Origin: Marinicauda pacifica
GTDB taxonomy: Bacteria > Pseudomonadota > Alphaproteobacteria > Caulobacterales > Maricaulaceae
Direction of reading: 5' to 3'
DNA: 64,000 nucleotides
Assembly: GCF_004793635.1 (NCBI RefSeq)
Contig: NZ_SRXV01000001.1
Location: 1,054,501 to 1,118,500 of the forward strand
Both the position numbers and the translations under genes were made by a program. This document shows, piece by piece, positions 46,607 through 54,551 of the stretch (position 1 is its first letter; the number at the start of each line of letters is the position of its first letter). The notes beneath the pieces were generated by a model. That model saw nothing but the letters and a program-made list of their open reading frames with translations, was not told the DNA's origin and searched no databases.

Positions 46607-47850
46607 TCGCGCGGCGCGGCCAGCTTGGTCGTAACCGTTACCAGCAGCACCCAGACCAGGCTGTTTTGCTGGAGCATGTTGCTTTCACTGACGCTGATCA
46701 GACCCCAGGTCACCATGAAGGTCAGCGCGAAATAGGTTTCGTTGCCGGAAAGCAGGCGCAGCACGCCCTGCCCGAGGGCGCGCAGGAAAACGAAGGCACC
46801 CAGTACGAGGCCGGGCAAGCCGAGCGCCAGCGCGGTTTCGATCCAGGCATTGTGAGCGGTCGGCACATCCCACTCCGTTGCCTTGCGCAGCCAGTGCACC
46901 GGCCCGTCTTCGGCCGCCCAGAACGCGCCATATCCAAAGCCGGTCCAGGGCGCCTGCCCGATCACATCGATCAGTCCTGCCCAGATGGGAATCCGCCCCG
47001 TCAGGGACGGATCGCGGCCCAGCGCTTCGAGGATGGCTGCGGGACCGATAATCAGCGCGATCACACCCGCCGCCAGACCCAGTGCTGCAGTCACCAGAGT
47101 CACGGCGGCAAAGGTGAAATCGCGTCGCACCAGGGCGATGGCGAGCGGACCGCCCAACGCCACGAGGCTCGCCAGCAACGCCGTCTTCGAGGTGGAGAGC
47201 AGGACCAGAAGCAGCGCGAGCGGCGCCAGAGCGCGCCAGACCCATGCGTAGCGCGGGTCGATCGCTCCGGCGGAGACAAAAACAAGCAGCGCCCAGGCCA
47301 TCAGGGCGCCCAGCGTGTTCTTCTCCCACCACAGCCCTTTCCAGGCGCCGGGATGGATTTCCTGCATGATGCCAAACCCCGGCACCGCGAGCCCGGCGAC
47401 GAAGCTCATGACGGCAAGCAGGGCAAAGAGCGCGCCGAGGACACGCAGCAGGTCGCGCCATGAGAAGGCGGCGGCCAGCCAGATACCGAACAGCGTGGTC
47501 ATGAAGATGGCAAAGCTGCGGCGGAGCGTCAGCGCCGGATCGAGCGACCAGGCCGTGGACAGCACGGTCAACGCCGCCAGGGCCAGTACCGGCCATCCGT
47601 AGGCAAGATAGCGCAATGAAGCGCCGGGCCGGCTCAGCATCAGGACCAGGGTCAGCGCGTAGACCGGCGGCCAGATGAGCCGGAGGATCGGGGCGCCCTC
47701 GGGATCGGCAGGGTCGGCCAGAAGCGGACCGAGAAGCGCCTGGGAGAAGAGGAACAGCAGCACGACGGCAACGGCGCCTTCGATCACAGGCAAGCCGGTC
47801 AGAACAGGAGTCTGGCTGCGCCAGCGCTCGGCCAGACGGGCCGCGCTCAC
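46585..47850 (-). CDS. hfsC: Wzy/O-antigen-ligase-like polysaccharide polymerase
   Basis: This 421-residue protein has about eleven helices and the large periplasmic loop of the Wzy_C/WaaL fold, with HPGAWKGLWWEKNTLGALMAW before it and SLTGRIPIWAGLIDVIGQAPWTGFGYGAF and HNAWIETALALGLPG in and after it. These conserved Arg and His residues are those used by O-antigen ligases and polymerases. Caulobacter has two holdfast polymerases, HfsC and HfsI; the position next to hfsB and hfsA favours HfsC. Its ATG overlaps the hfsB stop by four bases. Confidence 0.75.
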   Translation of the reverse strand: MSAARLAERWRSQTPVLTGLPVIEGAVAVVLLFLFSQALLGPLLADPADPEGAPILRLIWPPVYALTLVLMLSRPGASLRYLAYGWPVLALAALTVLSTAWSLDPALTLRRSFAIFMTTLFGIWLAAAFSWRDLLRVLGALFALLAVMSFVAGLAVPGFGIMQEIHPGAWKGLWWEKNTLGALMAWALLVFVSAGAIDPRYAWVWRALAPLALLLVLLSTSKTALLASLVALGGPLAIALVRRDFTFAAVTLVTAALGLAAGVIALIIGPAAILEALGRDPSLTGRIPIWAGLIDVIGQAPWTGFGYGAFWAAEDGPVHWLRKATEWDVPTAHNAWIETALALGLPGLVLGAFVFLRALGQGVLRLLSGNETYFALTFMVTWGLISVSESNMLQQNSLVWVLLVTVTTKLAAPRDQACEAP

Positions 47851-48491
47851 CGGGTGGCCTGTTCCGGGGCGCGGTTGAGGATCACCCCGAGCACCTCGCC
47901 GCCGGCGTGCTCGATCTCGTCAGCCAGCGAATCGGCCATCGCGCGCGTGGTCGTCTTTGCATCGCCCACGAGGATTACCCCGTCCACATCCGCGCAAAGC
48001 GCTGTGGCCGCCGGGCTGTCGCAGGGAATGTCGATGAGGGCCAGCCCGCAGGCGTCACGGACACGGTCCCAATAGGCAGGAGCTGACGCGAACGTCACCC
48101 GGCGAACCTCACCGGGATCGCGTTCAAACACCGAAATCAGGACCGGCGCCGCATCGACCTTGCGAAGCGCCAGGCGTCCAGCGCCCTCCGGCTCGGAGCG
48201 CCAGAAGCGTTCAGCACCAAGGTCCGCGCTATAGGCCGCCCCGTTCATCCGCGTGCGTGTGGACTGGGGGTTCGCGCCGAAATCGAGATCGAAAAGCCAA
48301 ACTGGCCGCGCCGATTCCCGGGCCGCGTTCGCGGCCAGGCGGGCGCAGATGAAGGACGCCCCCGCCCCCGGCGTGATCGGAACGACCATATAGGCACGCC
48401 CGCGCGCCTCACGCGTGGTGAGGCGCCGCGACAGATCTTCCAGTTGCGCGCGGGCGGACATGCTGAGCCAGGCTCCTTTATTCGAAGCCAT
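47847..48491 (-). CDS. hfsB: HfsB-like protein with degenerate P-loop
   Basis: This 214-residue protein resembles the BY-kinase/ParA-like cytoplasmic domain that partners Wzz proteins. Where a Walker A motif is expected it reads VVPITPGAGASFICARLA, without the GKT/GKS lysine. The Walker A' region reads VWLFDLDFGANPQ and Walker B is LALIDIPC. It has no tyrosine-rich tail. It is therefore unlikely to be an active kinase and may be a structural partner of HfsA. The gene lies between the hfsA-like and polymerase genes, 15 bp after hfsA. Confidence 0.7.
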   Translation of the reverse strand: MASNKGAWLSMSARAQLEDLSRRLTTREARGRAYMVVPITPGAGASFICARLAANAARESARPVWLFDLDFGANPQSTRTRMNGAAYSADLGAERFWRSEPEGAGRLALRKVDAAPVLISVFERDPGEVRRVTFASAPAYWDRVRDACGLALIDIPCDSPAATALCADVDGVILVGDAKTTTRAMADSLADEIEHAGGEVLGVILNRAPEQATR

Positions 48492-48506
48492 CCTACCCAG
48501 TGACAG

Positions 48507-50027
48507 TTAACGAGGCGCTGACGCTGGCTCTTCTGCGACGCGCGCCAGTACCGGCATCGATCGCCGCTTGCGCGTAGGGGTCGAATGCGGGGCCCGCGGC
48601 GGCATGTCCTGAGACGCCGCATCGCGGTAGGCATGGGGCGGAGCGTCGCGCGACACGCGCGGCGGAGGCGAAGATCGCGGGCGGTAGCCGGTCAGATATC
48701 CGCGCAGCAGACCGGTCAGCATGGCCAGCCCCAGGGCGAACACGCCGGCACCGATCACGCCGATCTTGCGCAGCGAACTGGCCTGATCGGGCGGATAGGC
48801 GCGCTCGACGATCCGCACCGCCTCCGCCGCCTCGGGCGAACCGGCAGCCTGAGCGTCAGCATTGGCGACCTGACCAACCAGACGCTCGGCGGCGAGCGTT
48901 GCAGCCTGGGCCTCGCGATTGAGGCGGTCGTAAGCGGGGCGCAGAGCGCGCAGGCGCGCCGACTGTTCGCGCGCATTCGCCAATTGACCGCGCAGGGCGC
49001 GCGCCAGACGCGTCTGGGTTACTGCCGCATTCGCCTGCTGCAGTCTTGTGGTATCGAGTTCCTGGTAAATCGGGTTCGGGCCCGTGCGGCGCTGGCCTGC
49101 ACCCTCCGCGCCGCCGGACTGGATGAAGTCGCGCAACGCTTCGATCTCGCGTTCCACGGCGATGACCGGCGGTGCCTCCGGCAGATAACGCGCCAGCAGC
49201 TCCCGCCTGCGCACTTCAAGCGTCAGCAGCTGACCAGACACATCGTTCTCGACATATTGTTCGATAGTCTGAGGCAGGGTTTCGAGACGCTCGCGCAGCG
49301 CCGCAGCCCCAGCCTGGGCGGCATCGGCCTCGGCTTCAGCAGCAAGGAGCCGGGTCTGAAGATCGCTGATACGCGCAATAAGGGCGGCCCGCTCGGCTTC
49401 GAAATCACCGATGTCGTGAGAGATCAGGAAGTTGCGCAGATCGGCTGCCGCGCTCTCGGCCACGATTTCGGCCCGCGCCAGCCGTGCAGACAGACTGCCC
49501 GCCCCGTCTTCGAGAAGAATTTCCTGGCGATAAGCCAGATAGGCATCGACGATCGCATTCAAGGTCCGGGCCGCCCGCTCCGGGTCGGCAGATTCGAACT
49601 GCGCGATCAGGACGCTGGAAAACGGCGGGCGGTTGATGGAAAACCCGTCTCGAAGACGCTGCAACGCCGTGGGCGTCACCTCCGCTCCGCTGCGTTCCAG
49701 CGCAAAGCGGCGGACCGCGTCCGAATTCAGAATCTCGATCTCTGACTGCATGACCTGATCGAGCACGAAGGCGTCGCCCGTACCGGCTGCCGCCGGAGTG
49801 GGGTTTTCCTCGTCGAGCAGAATCAGGAGCCGCGACTGGGCCTCGTAAGTAGGCTGGAGCAGGACGTAGGCGGCAATGGCGGCCGGAATGAAGAGTGCCA
49901 GGAAGACCAGCACAATGAGGATCTTTTCGGCCCAGGCCAGCGCAACGATATCGAACAGGTCCATCTCGCGGCGTGGCGAATTGGCGCCTGGCCCCCGGCC
50001 GGTGCTGGATTGCTCGTAATCGCTCAT
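48507..50027 (-). CDS. hfsA: Wzz/Wzc-type chain-length protein (HfsA-like)
   Basis: This 506-residue polysaccharide co-polymerase has a Wzz domain. One membrane helix lies near 35-58 (ILIVLVFLALFIPAAIAAYVLL) and a second near 425-445. A long coiled coil lies between them, rich in Glu, Ala, Arg and Leu (about 165-400). The first part has the Wzz pattern PTYEAQSRLLILLDEENP. It carries no C-terminal kinase domain; the small HfsB-like protein next door would take that place. It is divergent from hfsD. HfsA is the Caulobacter equivalent. Confidence 0.82.
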   Translation of the reverse strand: MSDYEQSSTGRGPGANSPRREMDLFDIVALAWAEKILIVLVFLALFIPAAIAAYVLLQPTYEAQSRLLILLDEENPTPAAAGTGDAFVLDQVMQSEIEILNSDAVRRFALERSGAEVTPTALQRLRDGFSINRPPFSSVLIAQFESADPERAARTLNAIVDAYLAYRQEILLEDGAGSLSARLARAEIVAESAAADLRNFLISHDIGDFEAERAALIARISDLQTRLLAAEAEADAAQAGAAALRERLETLPQTIEQYVENDVSGQLLTLEVRRRELLARYLPEAPPVIAVEREIEALRDFIQSGGAEGAGQRRTGPNPIYQELDTTRLQQANAAVTQTRLARALRGQLANAREQSARLRALRPAYDRLNREAQAATLAAERLVGQVANADAQAAGSPEAAEAVRIVERAYPPDQASSLRKIGVIGAGVFALGLAMLTGLLRGYLTGYRPRSSPPPRVSRDAPPHAYRDAASQDMPPRAPHSTPTRKRRSMPVLARVAEEPASAPR

Positions 50028-50050
50028 GCCCCCATCTCGCGCGCGTGCGC

Positions 50051-50065
50051 TTAATTTTTCCTTAG
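50051..50065. promoter_or_regulatory. CtrA-box-like sequence in the hfsA/hfsD divergent promoter
   Basis: TTAA-N7-TTAG differs in one base from the CtrA consensus TTAA-N7-TTAA and lies midway in the 89-bp gap between the two divergent genes. Confidence 0.35.
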
Positions 50066-50116
50066 CCGTACCGCGCCACGGTGCAAAAATAGTCAGACTT
50101 CTTAAGAGGGTGCACG

Positions 50117-50842
50117 ATGGTCATTTTTCGCCAAAGCCCGGTCGCGCTCGCCCTGCTTGCGTTGACCGCTTGCGCGGGATCGCCGCAGTCGGCGCCCTCG
50201 ACCGGGTTCGATCCGGCACGCTTCGCCGAGTGGAGCTCGGAGGATCCAGCCTACCGGCTCTATCCCGGTGATGAGATTACGGTAACGGTATACACTGCGA
50301 ACGAGCTGTCGGGCCCGGTCACAGTCGGTCCGGACGGGCGCGCGAACCTGCCCATGCTCGGCGCGCTGATGGTCGCCGACCTCACAGAGCCTGAAGCCGC
50401 GCGCCTGATCGCCCAGCGCTATTCGAGCGTCCTGCGCGATCCTATCGTGGAGGTTCGCGCCACCGGTGCGGCCTCCCAGAATATTTTCGTGGGCGGCGAA
50501 GTCGCGACCCCGGGTCTGTATCCGCTGCCTGACATGCGCACAGGCACGCTGGAGGCGGTGCTGCTTGCCGGCGGCTTCCAGAATACGGCCCGCCGAGGCG
50601 AAGTCGTGGTGCTGCGCCGGGCTCCGGATGGATCGGCCATGATGCGCACCGTCGACCTGCGCGATGCATTGAGCGGCCGGCCGGCCGACCAGGTTCCGCT
50701 ACGCCGGCACGATATCGTTTTCGTGCCGCGCTCGACCATTGCGGAGGTCAACCTGTTCGTCGAGCAGTACATCGCCAACATCGTGCCGTTCAACGAAGCC
50801 TTCGGCTACGCCCTGGCGAACTCGATCCTGAACGACAACTAG
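50117..50842 (+). CDS. hfsD: Wza-type polysaccharide export lipoprotein (HfsD-like)
   Basis: This outer-membrane export protein has 241 residues, a lipobox LLALTAC near residue 17, a Poly_export domain beginning at YRLYPGDEITVTVYTANEL and ending IVEVRATGAASQN, and a SLBB domain (FVGGEVATPGLYPLPDMRTG). A C-terminal helix follows. It should form the exit channel for the polymer. It is divergent from hfsA, the arrangement known for the Caulobacter holdfast export genes. Confidence 0.87.
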   Translation: MVIFRQSPVALALLALTACAGSPQSAPSTGFDPARFAEWSSEDPAYRLYPGDEITVTVYTANELSGPVTVGPDGRANLPMLGALMVADLTEPEAARLIAQRYSSVLRDPIVEVRATGAASQNIFVGGEVATPGLYPLPDMRTGTLEAVLLAGGFQNTARRGEVVVLRRAPDGSAMMRTVDLRDALSGRPADQVPLRRHDIVFVPRSTIAEVNLFVEQYIANIVPFNEAFGYALANSILNDN

Positions 50843-50876
50843 CGTAAGCGAAGGCCGACCTACTTGGCTATGACGC

Positions 50877-51149
50877 CTAGTGGCGCGTGGAGAGCCATTC
50901 GCGCGCCGCGCGCTGAGCGGCCGCGATCTGGTCCATGTCCATTTCTTCGGAGACTTCGCGGCGGTAGTGCTTGGCCGGTTCGGAGCCCATCAGGGCTGCG
51001 AGGTTGAACCATTTGTGGGCCTCGACATAGTCGATCACACCACCCTGGCCCGTCGAATAGAGCAGGCCCAACTTGCACAGGTCATCGCCTTTCGGCTCGA
51101 CCGTAACCGCTTCATGCACTTGCGCGGTTTCAACATCGGTGAAGGCCAT
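50877..51149 (-). CDS. Sel1-repeat-like small protein
   Basis: This 90-residue protein has a Sel1/TPR-like helical pair, DDLCKLGLLYSTGQGGVIDYVEAHKWFNLAALMGS, followed by a charged helix ending in REWL. Short proteins of this pattern are widespread in alphaproteobacteria and may act as protein-binding adapters; the partner is unknown. The ATG at 51149 has AGGGGAA about 9 nt upstream, while the longer frame to 51221 lacks one. Confidence 0.75.
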   Translation of the reverse strand: MAFTDVETAQVHEAVTVEPKGDDLCKLGLLYSTGQGGVIDYVEAHKWFNLAALMGSEPAKHYRREVSEEMDMDQIAAAQRAAREWLSTRH

Positions 51150-51274
51150 TCTGCCATTCCCCTTTTCTGTCGCCGGGTGCCCGCATCTCAACGGTGTCAC
51201 CGGGCTTTGCCATCCACTCAAGGCCTCTTCGAGCCCCTTCTACGAGATGGAGAATGTCGGCCTTTGGTATCCAC

Positions 51275-51312
51275 ACGGTTAAAGCGCATCAAGAATAACA
51301 CAATTTAACCGT
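51275..51312. promoter_or_regulatory. 9-bp inverted repeat upstream of the Sel1-like gene
   Basis: ACGGTTAAA (51275-51283) and TTTAACCGT (51304-51312) are perfect inverted copies with a 20-nt spacer in an AT-rich intergenic stretch of 213 bp. The spacing would frame a promoter read toward the Sel1-like gene. A related TTAAACCGT follows at about 51343-51351. Confidence 0.35.
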
Positions 51313-51362
51313 TTATTTTCGTTAGGATTTCCTACTTTCGATTAAACCGTATTCCTGAATCG

Positions 51363-52535
51363 TTAGCCCGCCCCGCCTGACCCGTGCGTGCGCCTGAGCG
51401 CCGCGCCGAGCGGCGCGCTGACGACCAGGAGCAATGCGAGAAGACCGCATGTAGCTGCGAGCGCGAGCCGCATTCTGACCGACCAGCCTGGCGCTGCCGG
51501 CATACTCATCGCGTCGAGCAGATAGGCCGCGTCGTCCCCGAACAGCTCGACCACCGCCAGCGTATCCGGACCCAGCAGGTTTGAGAGGCGCACGAGATGT
51601 TCGACGTCTTGAGCTGAGCGCACTGCGGGCATGACGCGCAGCGCCGGCCCCGCGCCGAGACGCAACCGCAACCGGTTCGCGCCCTGCGCCATCTCCATCA
51701 GCTCGCGCTCGCTGGCGCCTTCGACGAGACCGGCGGTGAGCAGGCCGGCCTGGTGCCCGGCGTACAGCATGCGGGCGCCGGCGCGAACACCCGGATCGCC
51801 GGTGCCTCGCAGGAGGCCGGCCAGATGGCGTTCAGCCGGGTCGCGCGTGTCAGGGCTCACACTCGCGTGCAGAAGCACCGCGTCCTCGACGCGGCCCGTC
51901 CAGCCGGGAAACGCAGCCAGCCGCAGGCTTCGGCCGGCCGGATCGACGAACCAGCGGTCGAACTCTGAAATCGCGCGCCCATAGAGCCGCTCGCTCTGCC
52001 GGGCCCTGCGCAAAATCGCCGGGTCGGCCAGGACAAGCTCGGGAGGGGCGATGCCGGCTTCGCGGGCGGTGCGCGCGAGACCGGTCAGCTCCGCCTCGAT
52101 CAGGCGCTCTTGCTGCCAGACCGGCCGGGCACGCAAGCGGGCATTCGCCACGCCTTGCGACCCCCCGTCGCGGAGCGAGAGCGCAAACGCCTTTCGCTCG
52201 GACAGGAGGTCAAGCGCCCCGCCCAGCGAACGCACGCCGTCGAGGTCTGGAATCGGAGAGCGGGACGGATCGACCCGCCGGGCCAGCTCCGAGTCCCAAT
52301 AGGCGCGCGCGGCATCCACATTCCTGACCCGGTCCTCGATGAGAGCCTGGACGCGCGCCTCGCTCGTTCGCAGCACAGGCGACCAGCCTGTCTCACGGTA
52401 ATGGATCGAGCCCGCCTGGTACGCCAAGAACACCGCAGACACGAGCAAGCAGAAAAAGGCGAGAGGGCGCAGAACGCGCAGCGTCGCGGTGGACACCCTG
52501 CGTACGGACCCGTCTTCCTGATTGGTTGCTTCCAC
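51363..52535 (-). CDS. membrane protein of unknown function
   Basis: This 390-residue protein has one helix near the N-terminus (LRPLAFFCLLVSAVFLAYQAG), a large, Arg- and Ala-rich periplasmic region of about 300 residues, and a second helix near the C-terminus (LALAATCGLLALLLVVSAPLG). The two-helix, large-loop layout recalls Wzz-like proteins, but I see no Wzz motif. The GTG at 52535 is preferred because GAGGG lies 6 nt upstream; the TTG at 52568 has no site. No family is recognised. It is in reach of the polysaccharide locus, but a link is not shown. Confidence 0.6.
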   Translation of the reverse strand: MEATNQEDGSVRRVSTATLRVLRPLAFFCLLVSAVFLAYQAGSIHYRETGWSPVLRTSEARVQALIEDRVRNVDAARAYWDSELARRVDPSRSPIPDLDGVRSLGGALDLLSERKAFALSLRDGGSQGVANARLRARPVWQQERLIEAELTGLARTAREAGIAPPELVLADPAILRRARQSERLYGRAISEFDRWFVDPAGRSLRLAAFPGWTGRVEDAVLLHASVSPDTRDPAERHLAGLLRGTGDPGVRAGARMLYAGHQAGLLTAGLVEGASERELMEMAQGANRLRLRLGAGPALRVMPAVRSAQDVEHLVRLSNLLGPDTLAVVELFGDDAAYLLDAMSMPAAPGWSVRMRLALAATCGLLALLLVVSAPLGAALRRTHGSGGAG

Positions 52536-52616
52536 CTTAGCCCTCACTTCAAGCCCCGGCGGCAACAAAGCACGCAGGTGAGCAGGCTTGAAGCAAAACC
52601 GGTCCGGGCCGGTTCG

Positions 52617-53339
52617 CTATTTGCGGGCCTTTTGCCCGAAAAGCACATCGCGGGCCTTCTTCATGTCCTCATTGTCGTCGGCCAGCGAGCGGCTGAATTC
52701 CTTGCCCACATCGCGTCCGCGCCGCAAGGCGGGACGCTCTTTCAAACGCTCATACCAGGCCTTCAGGGCGGGAAAGTCGCCCAGGTCCTGGCCTTGCCCG
52801 TCCGGCAGGATCCAGGGCCAGATGGCCATGTCCGCGATGGAGTAGGTTCCGGTCACGAAGTCCCGCCCGGTCAACTGGGTGTCGAGTACGCCGTAGAGAC
52901 GGTTTACCTCGTTGGTATAGCGCGTCTTGCCGTATTCCAGTTTGGACGCGTCCGGCTCGATCCGCGGGGCATAGCTGCGGAAGTGATGAGCCTGTCCGCC
53001 CATCGGGCCCAGCCCGGCCATTTGCCACATCAGCCACTCATCCACCTGGACCCGGTCGCGCTCGGTATCGCCGTAGAAGCGTCCTGTCTTGCGCGCGAGG
53101 TATTGCAGGATGGCTCCGCTTTCGAAGACCGATATAGGTTTGCCGTCGGGCCCATCAGGATCAACGATCGCCGGCATGCGGTTATTGGGACTGATGGCCA
53201 GAAATTCGGACTTGAACTGCTCGCCAGCACCGATATTGACCGGCTTCACGGCATAGGGCAGTTCCATCTCCTCGAGTGCGATGGAAATCTTCCACCCGTT
53301 CGGGGTCGGCCAGTAATACAGTTCGATCGGCGCGGTCAT
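52617..53339 (-). CDS. glutathione S-transferase family protein, YfcG/YghU type
   Basis: This 240-residue protein has a thioredoxin-fold N-terminal domain with YYWPTPNGWKISIALEEM, where Thr-Pro-Asn matches the glutathione-binding site of YfcG-type enzymes, then NNRMPAIVDPDGPDGKP and SVFESGAILQYLA. The helical C-terminal domain contains YSIADMAIWPWI. Members act as disulfide-bond oxidoreductases. It is divergent from a 2OG-Fe(II) oxygenase gene. Confidence 0.87.
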   Translation of the reverse strand: MTAPIELYYWPTPNGWKISIALEEMELPYAVKPVNIGAGEQFKSEFLAISPNNRMPAIVDPDGPDGKPISVFESGAILQYLARKTGRFYGDTERDRVQVDEWLMWQMAGLGPMGGQAHHFRSYAPRIEPDASKLEYGKTRYTNEVNRLYGVLDTQLTGRDFVTGTYSIADMAIWPWILPDGQGQDLGDFPALKAWYERLKERPALRRGRDVGKEFSRSLADDNEDMKKARDVLFGQKARK

Positions 53340-53449
53340 GAGGGCTCTCCAGGCTCTGCAGTGTCGGCTTGCAGATTGGGCTCTGCGGCGTTTTGGTCAA
53401 CCCGGCCTTCTTCACGAGCGCGCGAGCTCAGGATTAAACCCGGACCATC

Positions 53450-54397
53450 ATGACAATATTGACTCAAGACAGCATCGCCCCGGTCTCCTTCGCCCAGTCG
53501 GCGAGCGATCCGGACGGATTTGCCGCCGCGCTCGGCCGGTCATTTCGCGAGTACGGCTTTGCCGTCGTCCGCGATCATGGCGTGGACCAGACCATCATCG
53601 ATCGTGCCGTGGCCGACACAAAGGCATTCTTCGCCCTGCCGCCAGAGACCAAACGGCAATACCACCAGGAGGGTCAGGGCGGTGCGCGCGGCTACACGCC
53701 GTTCGGGATCGAAGTCGCCAAGGGGGCAAAGGAACGGGACCTGAAGGAATTCTGGCATCGCGGACGCGATCTTCCTGACGGCCATCGCTACGCGCGCTCC
53801 ATGCCGGACAATGTCAGCGTCGCGGAAGTCGACGGCTTCGATGCGTCAACCAAGGCGCTTTACGAAGCGCTCGATACCATGGGACGCGTCTTGCTGCGCG
53901 CCATCGCACGCGATCTCGAGCTTGAGGAAACCTGGTTCGACTCCACGGTCGACGAAGGCAACTCGGTCCTGCGCCTGCTGCACTATCCCCCGATCGAGGG
54001 AGAACCGGGCGGCGTGCGCGCGGGAGCCCACGAAGACATCAACGTCATCACCTTGCTGCTGGGCGCCGAGGAAGCCGGGCTCCAGGTCAAAACCCGCAAT
54101 GGTGACTGGCTTCCCATCCAACCGCCGCGCGATGCTCTCGTCGTCAATATCGGCGACATGCTGCAGCGCCTGACCAATGACGTGCTGCCGTCCACCACCC
54201 ACCGCGTCGTGAACCCGTCGGCAGAACGGATGAAGTATCCGCGCTATTCAACGCCCTTCTTCCTGCACTTCAATCCGGACTTCGAAATCAAGACACTGCC
54301 CGGATGCGTTTCGGCCGAGAGGCCTGACCGCTATGAACAGCCCATCACCGCAGACGCATATCTGACCGAGCGTCTGCGAGAGATCGGCCTGATGTAG
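53450..54397 (+). CDS. 2-oxoglutarate/Fe(II) oxygenase of the isopenicillin-N-synthase-like family
   Basis: This 315-residue enzyme has an N-terminal DIOX_N region and a C-terminal double-stranded beta-helix. The iron ligands are His194, Asp196 (AHEDINVITLL) and His251 (TTHRVVNP), and the 2-oxoglutarate-binding Arg265-x-Ser267 is in PRYSTPF. The residue set is complete, so it should be active. Substrate is unknown; bacterial members of this group often oxidise small metabolites. It has only a weak ribosome site. Confidence 0.87.
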   Translation: MTILTQDSIAPVSFAQSASDPDGFAAALGRSFREYGFAVVRDHGVDQTIIDRAVADTKAFFALPPETKRQYHQEGQGGARGYTPFGIEVAKGAKERDLKEFWHRGRDLPDGHRYARSMPDNVSVAEVDGFDASTKALYEALDTMGRVLLRAIARDLELEETWFDSTVDEGNSVLRLLHYPPIEGEPGGVRAGAHEDINVITLLLGAEEAGLQVKTRNGDWLPIQPPRDALVVNIGDMLQRLTNDVLPSTTHRVVNPSAERMKYPRYSTPFFLHFNPDFEIKTLPGCVSAERPDRYEQPITADAYLTERLREIGLM

Positions 54398-54551
54398 CGC
54401 CGGGTCGGCGGGTGCGGAAAAACGCCCGGCGAGCGGCAGGAATTTCCACGAGGTGCGTTCCCTGGAGCACGGGATTCAGGGAACCCTCCCCGGAACGCGG
54501 GGACCGCTCTATATGTTGGCCGTCACCGCCGGCGGCCGGAAACCATTTTTT

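Noticed and set aside
47847..48491. Active BY-type tyrosine kinase
   Set aside because: Walker A lacks the Lys-Ser/Thr pair and there is no C-terminal tyrosine cluster.
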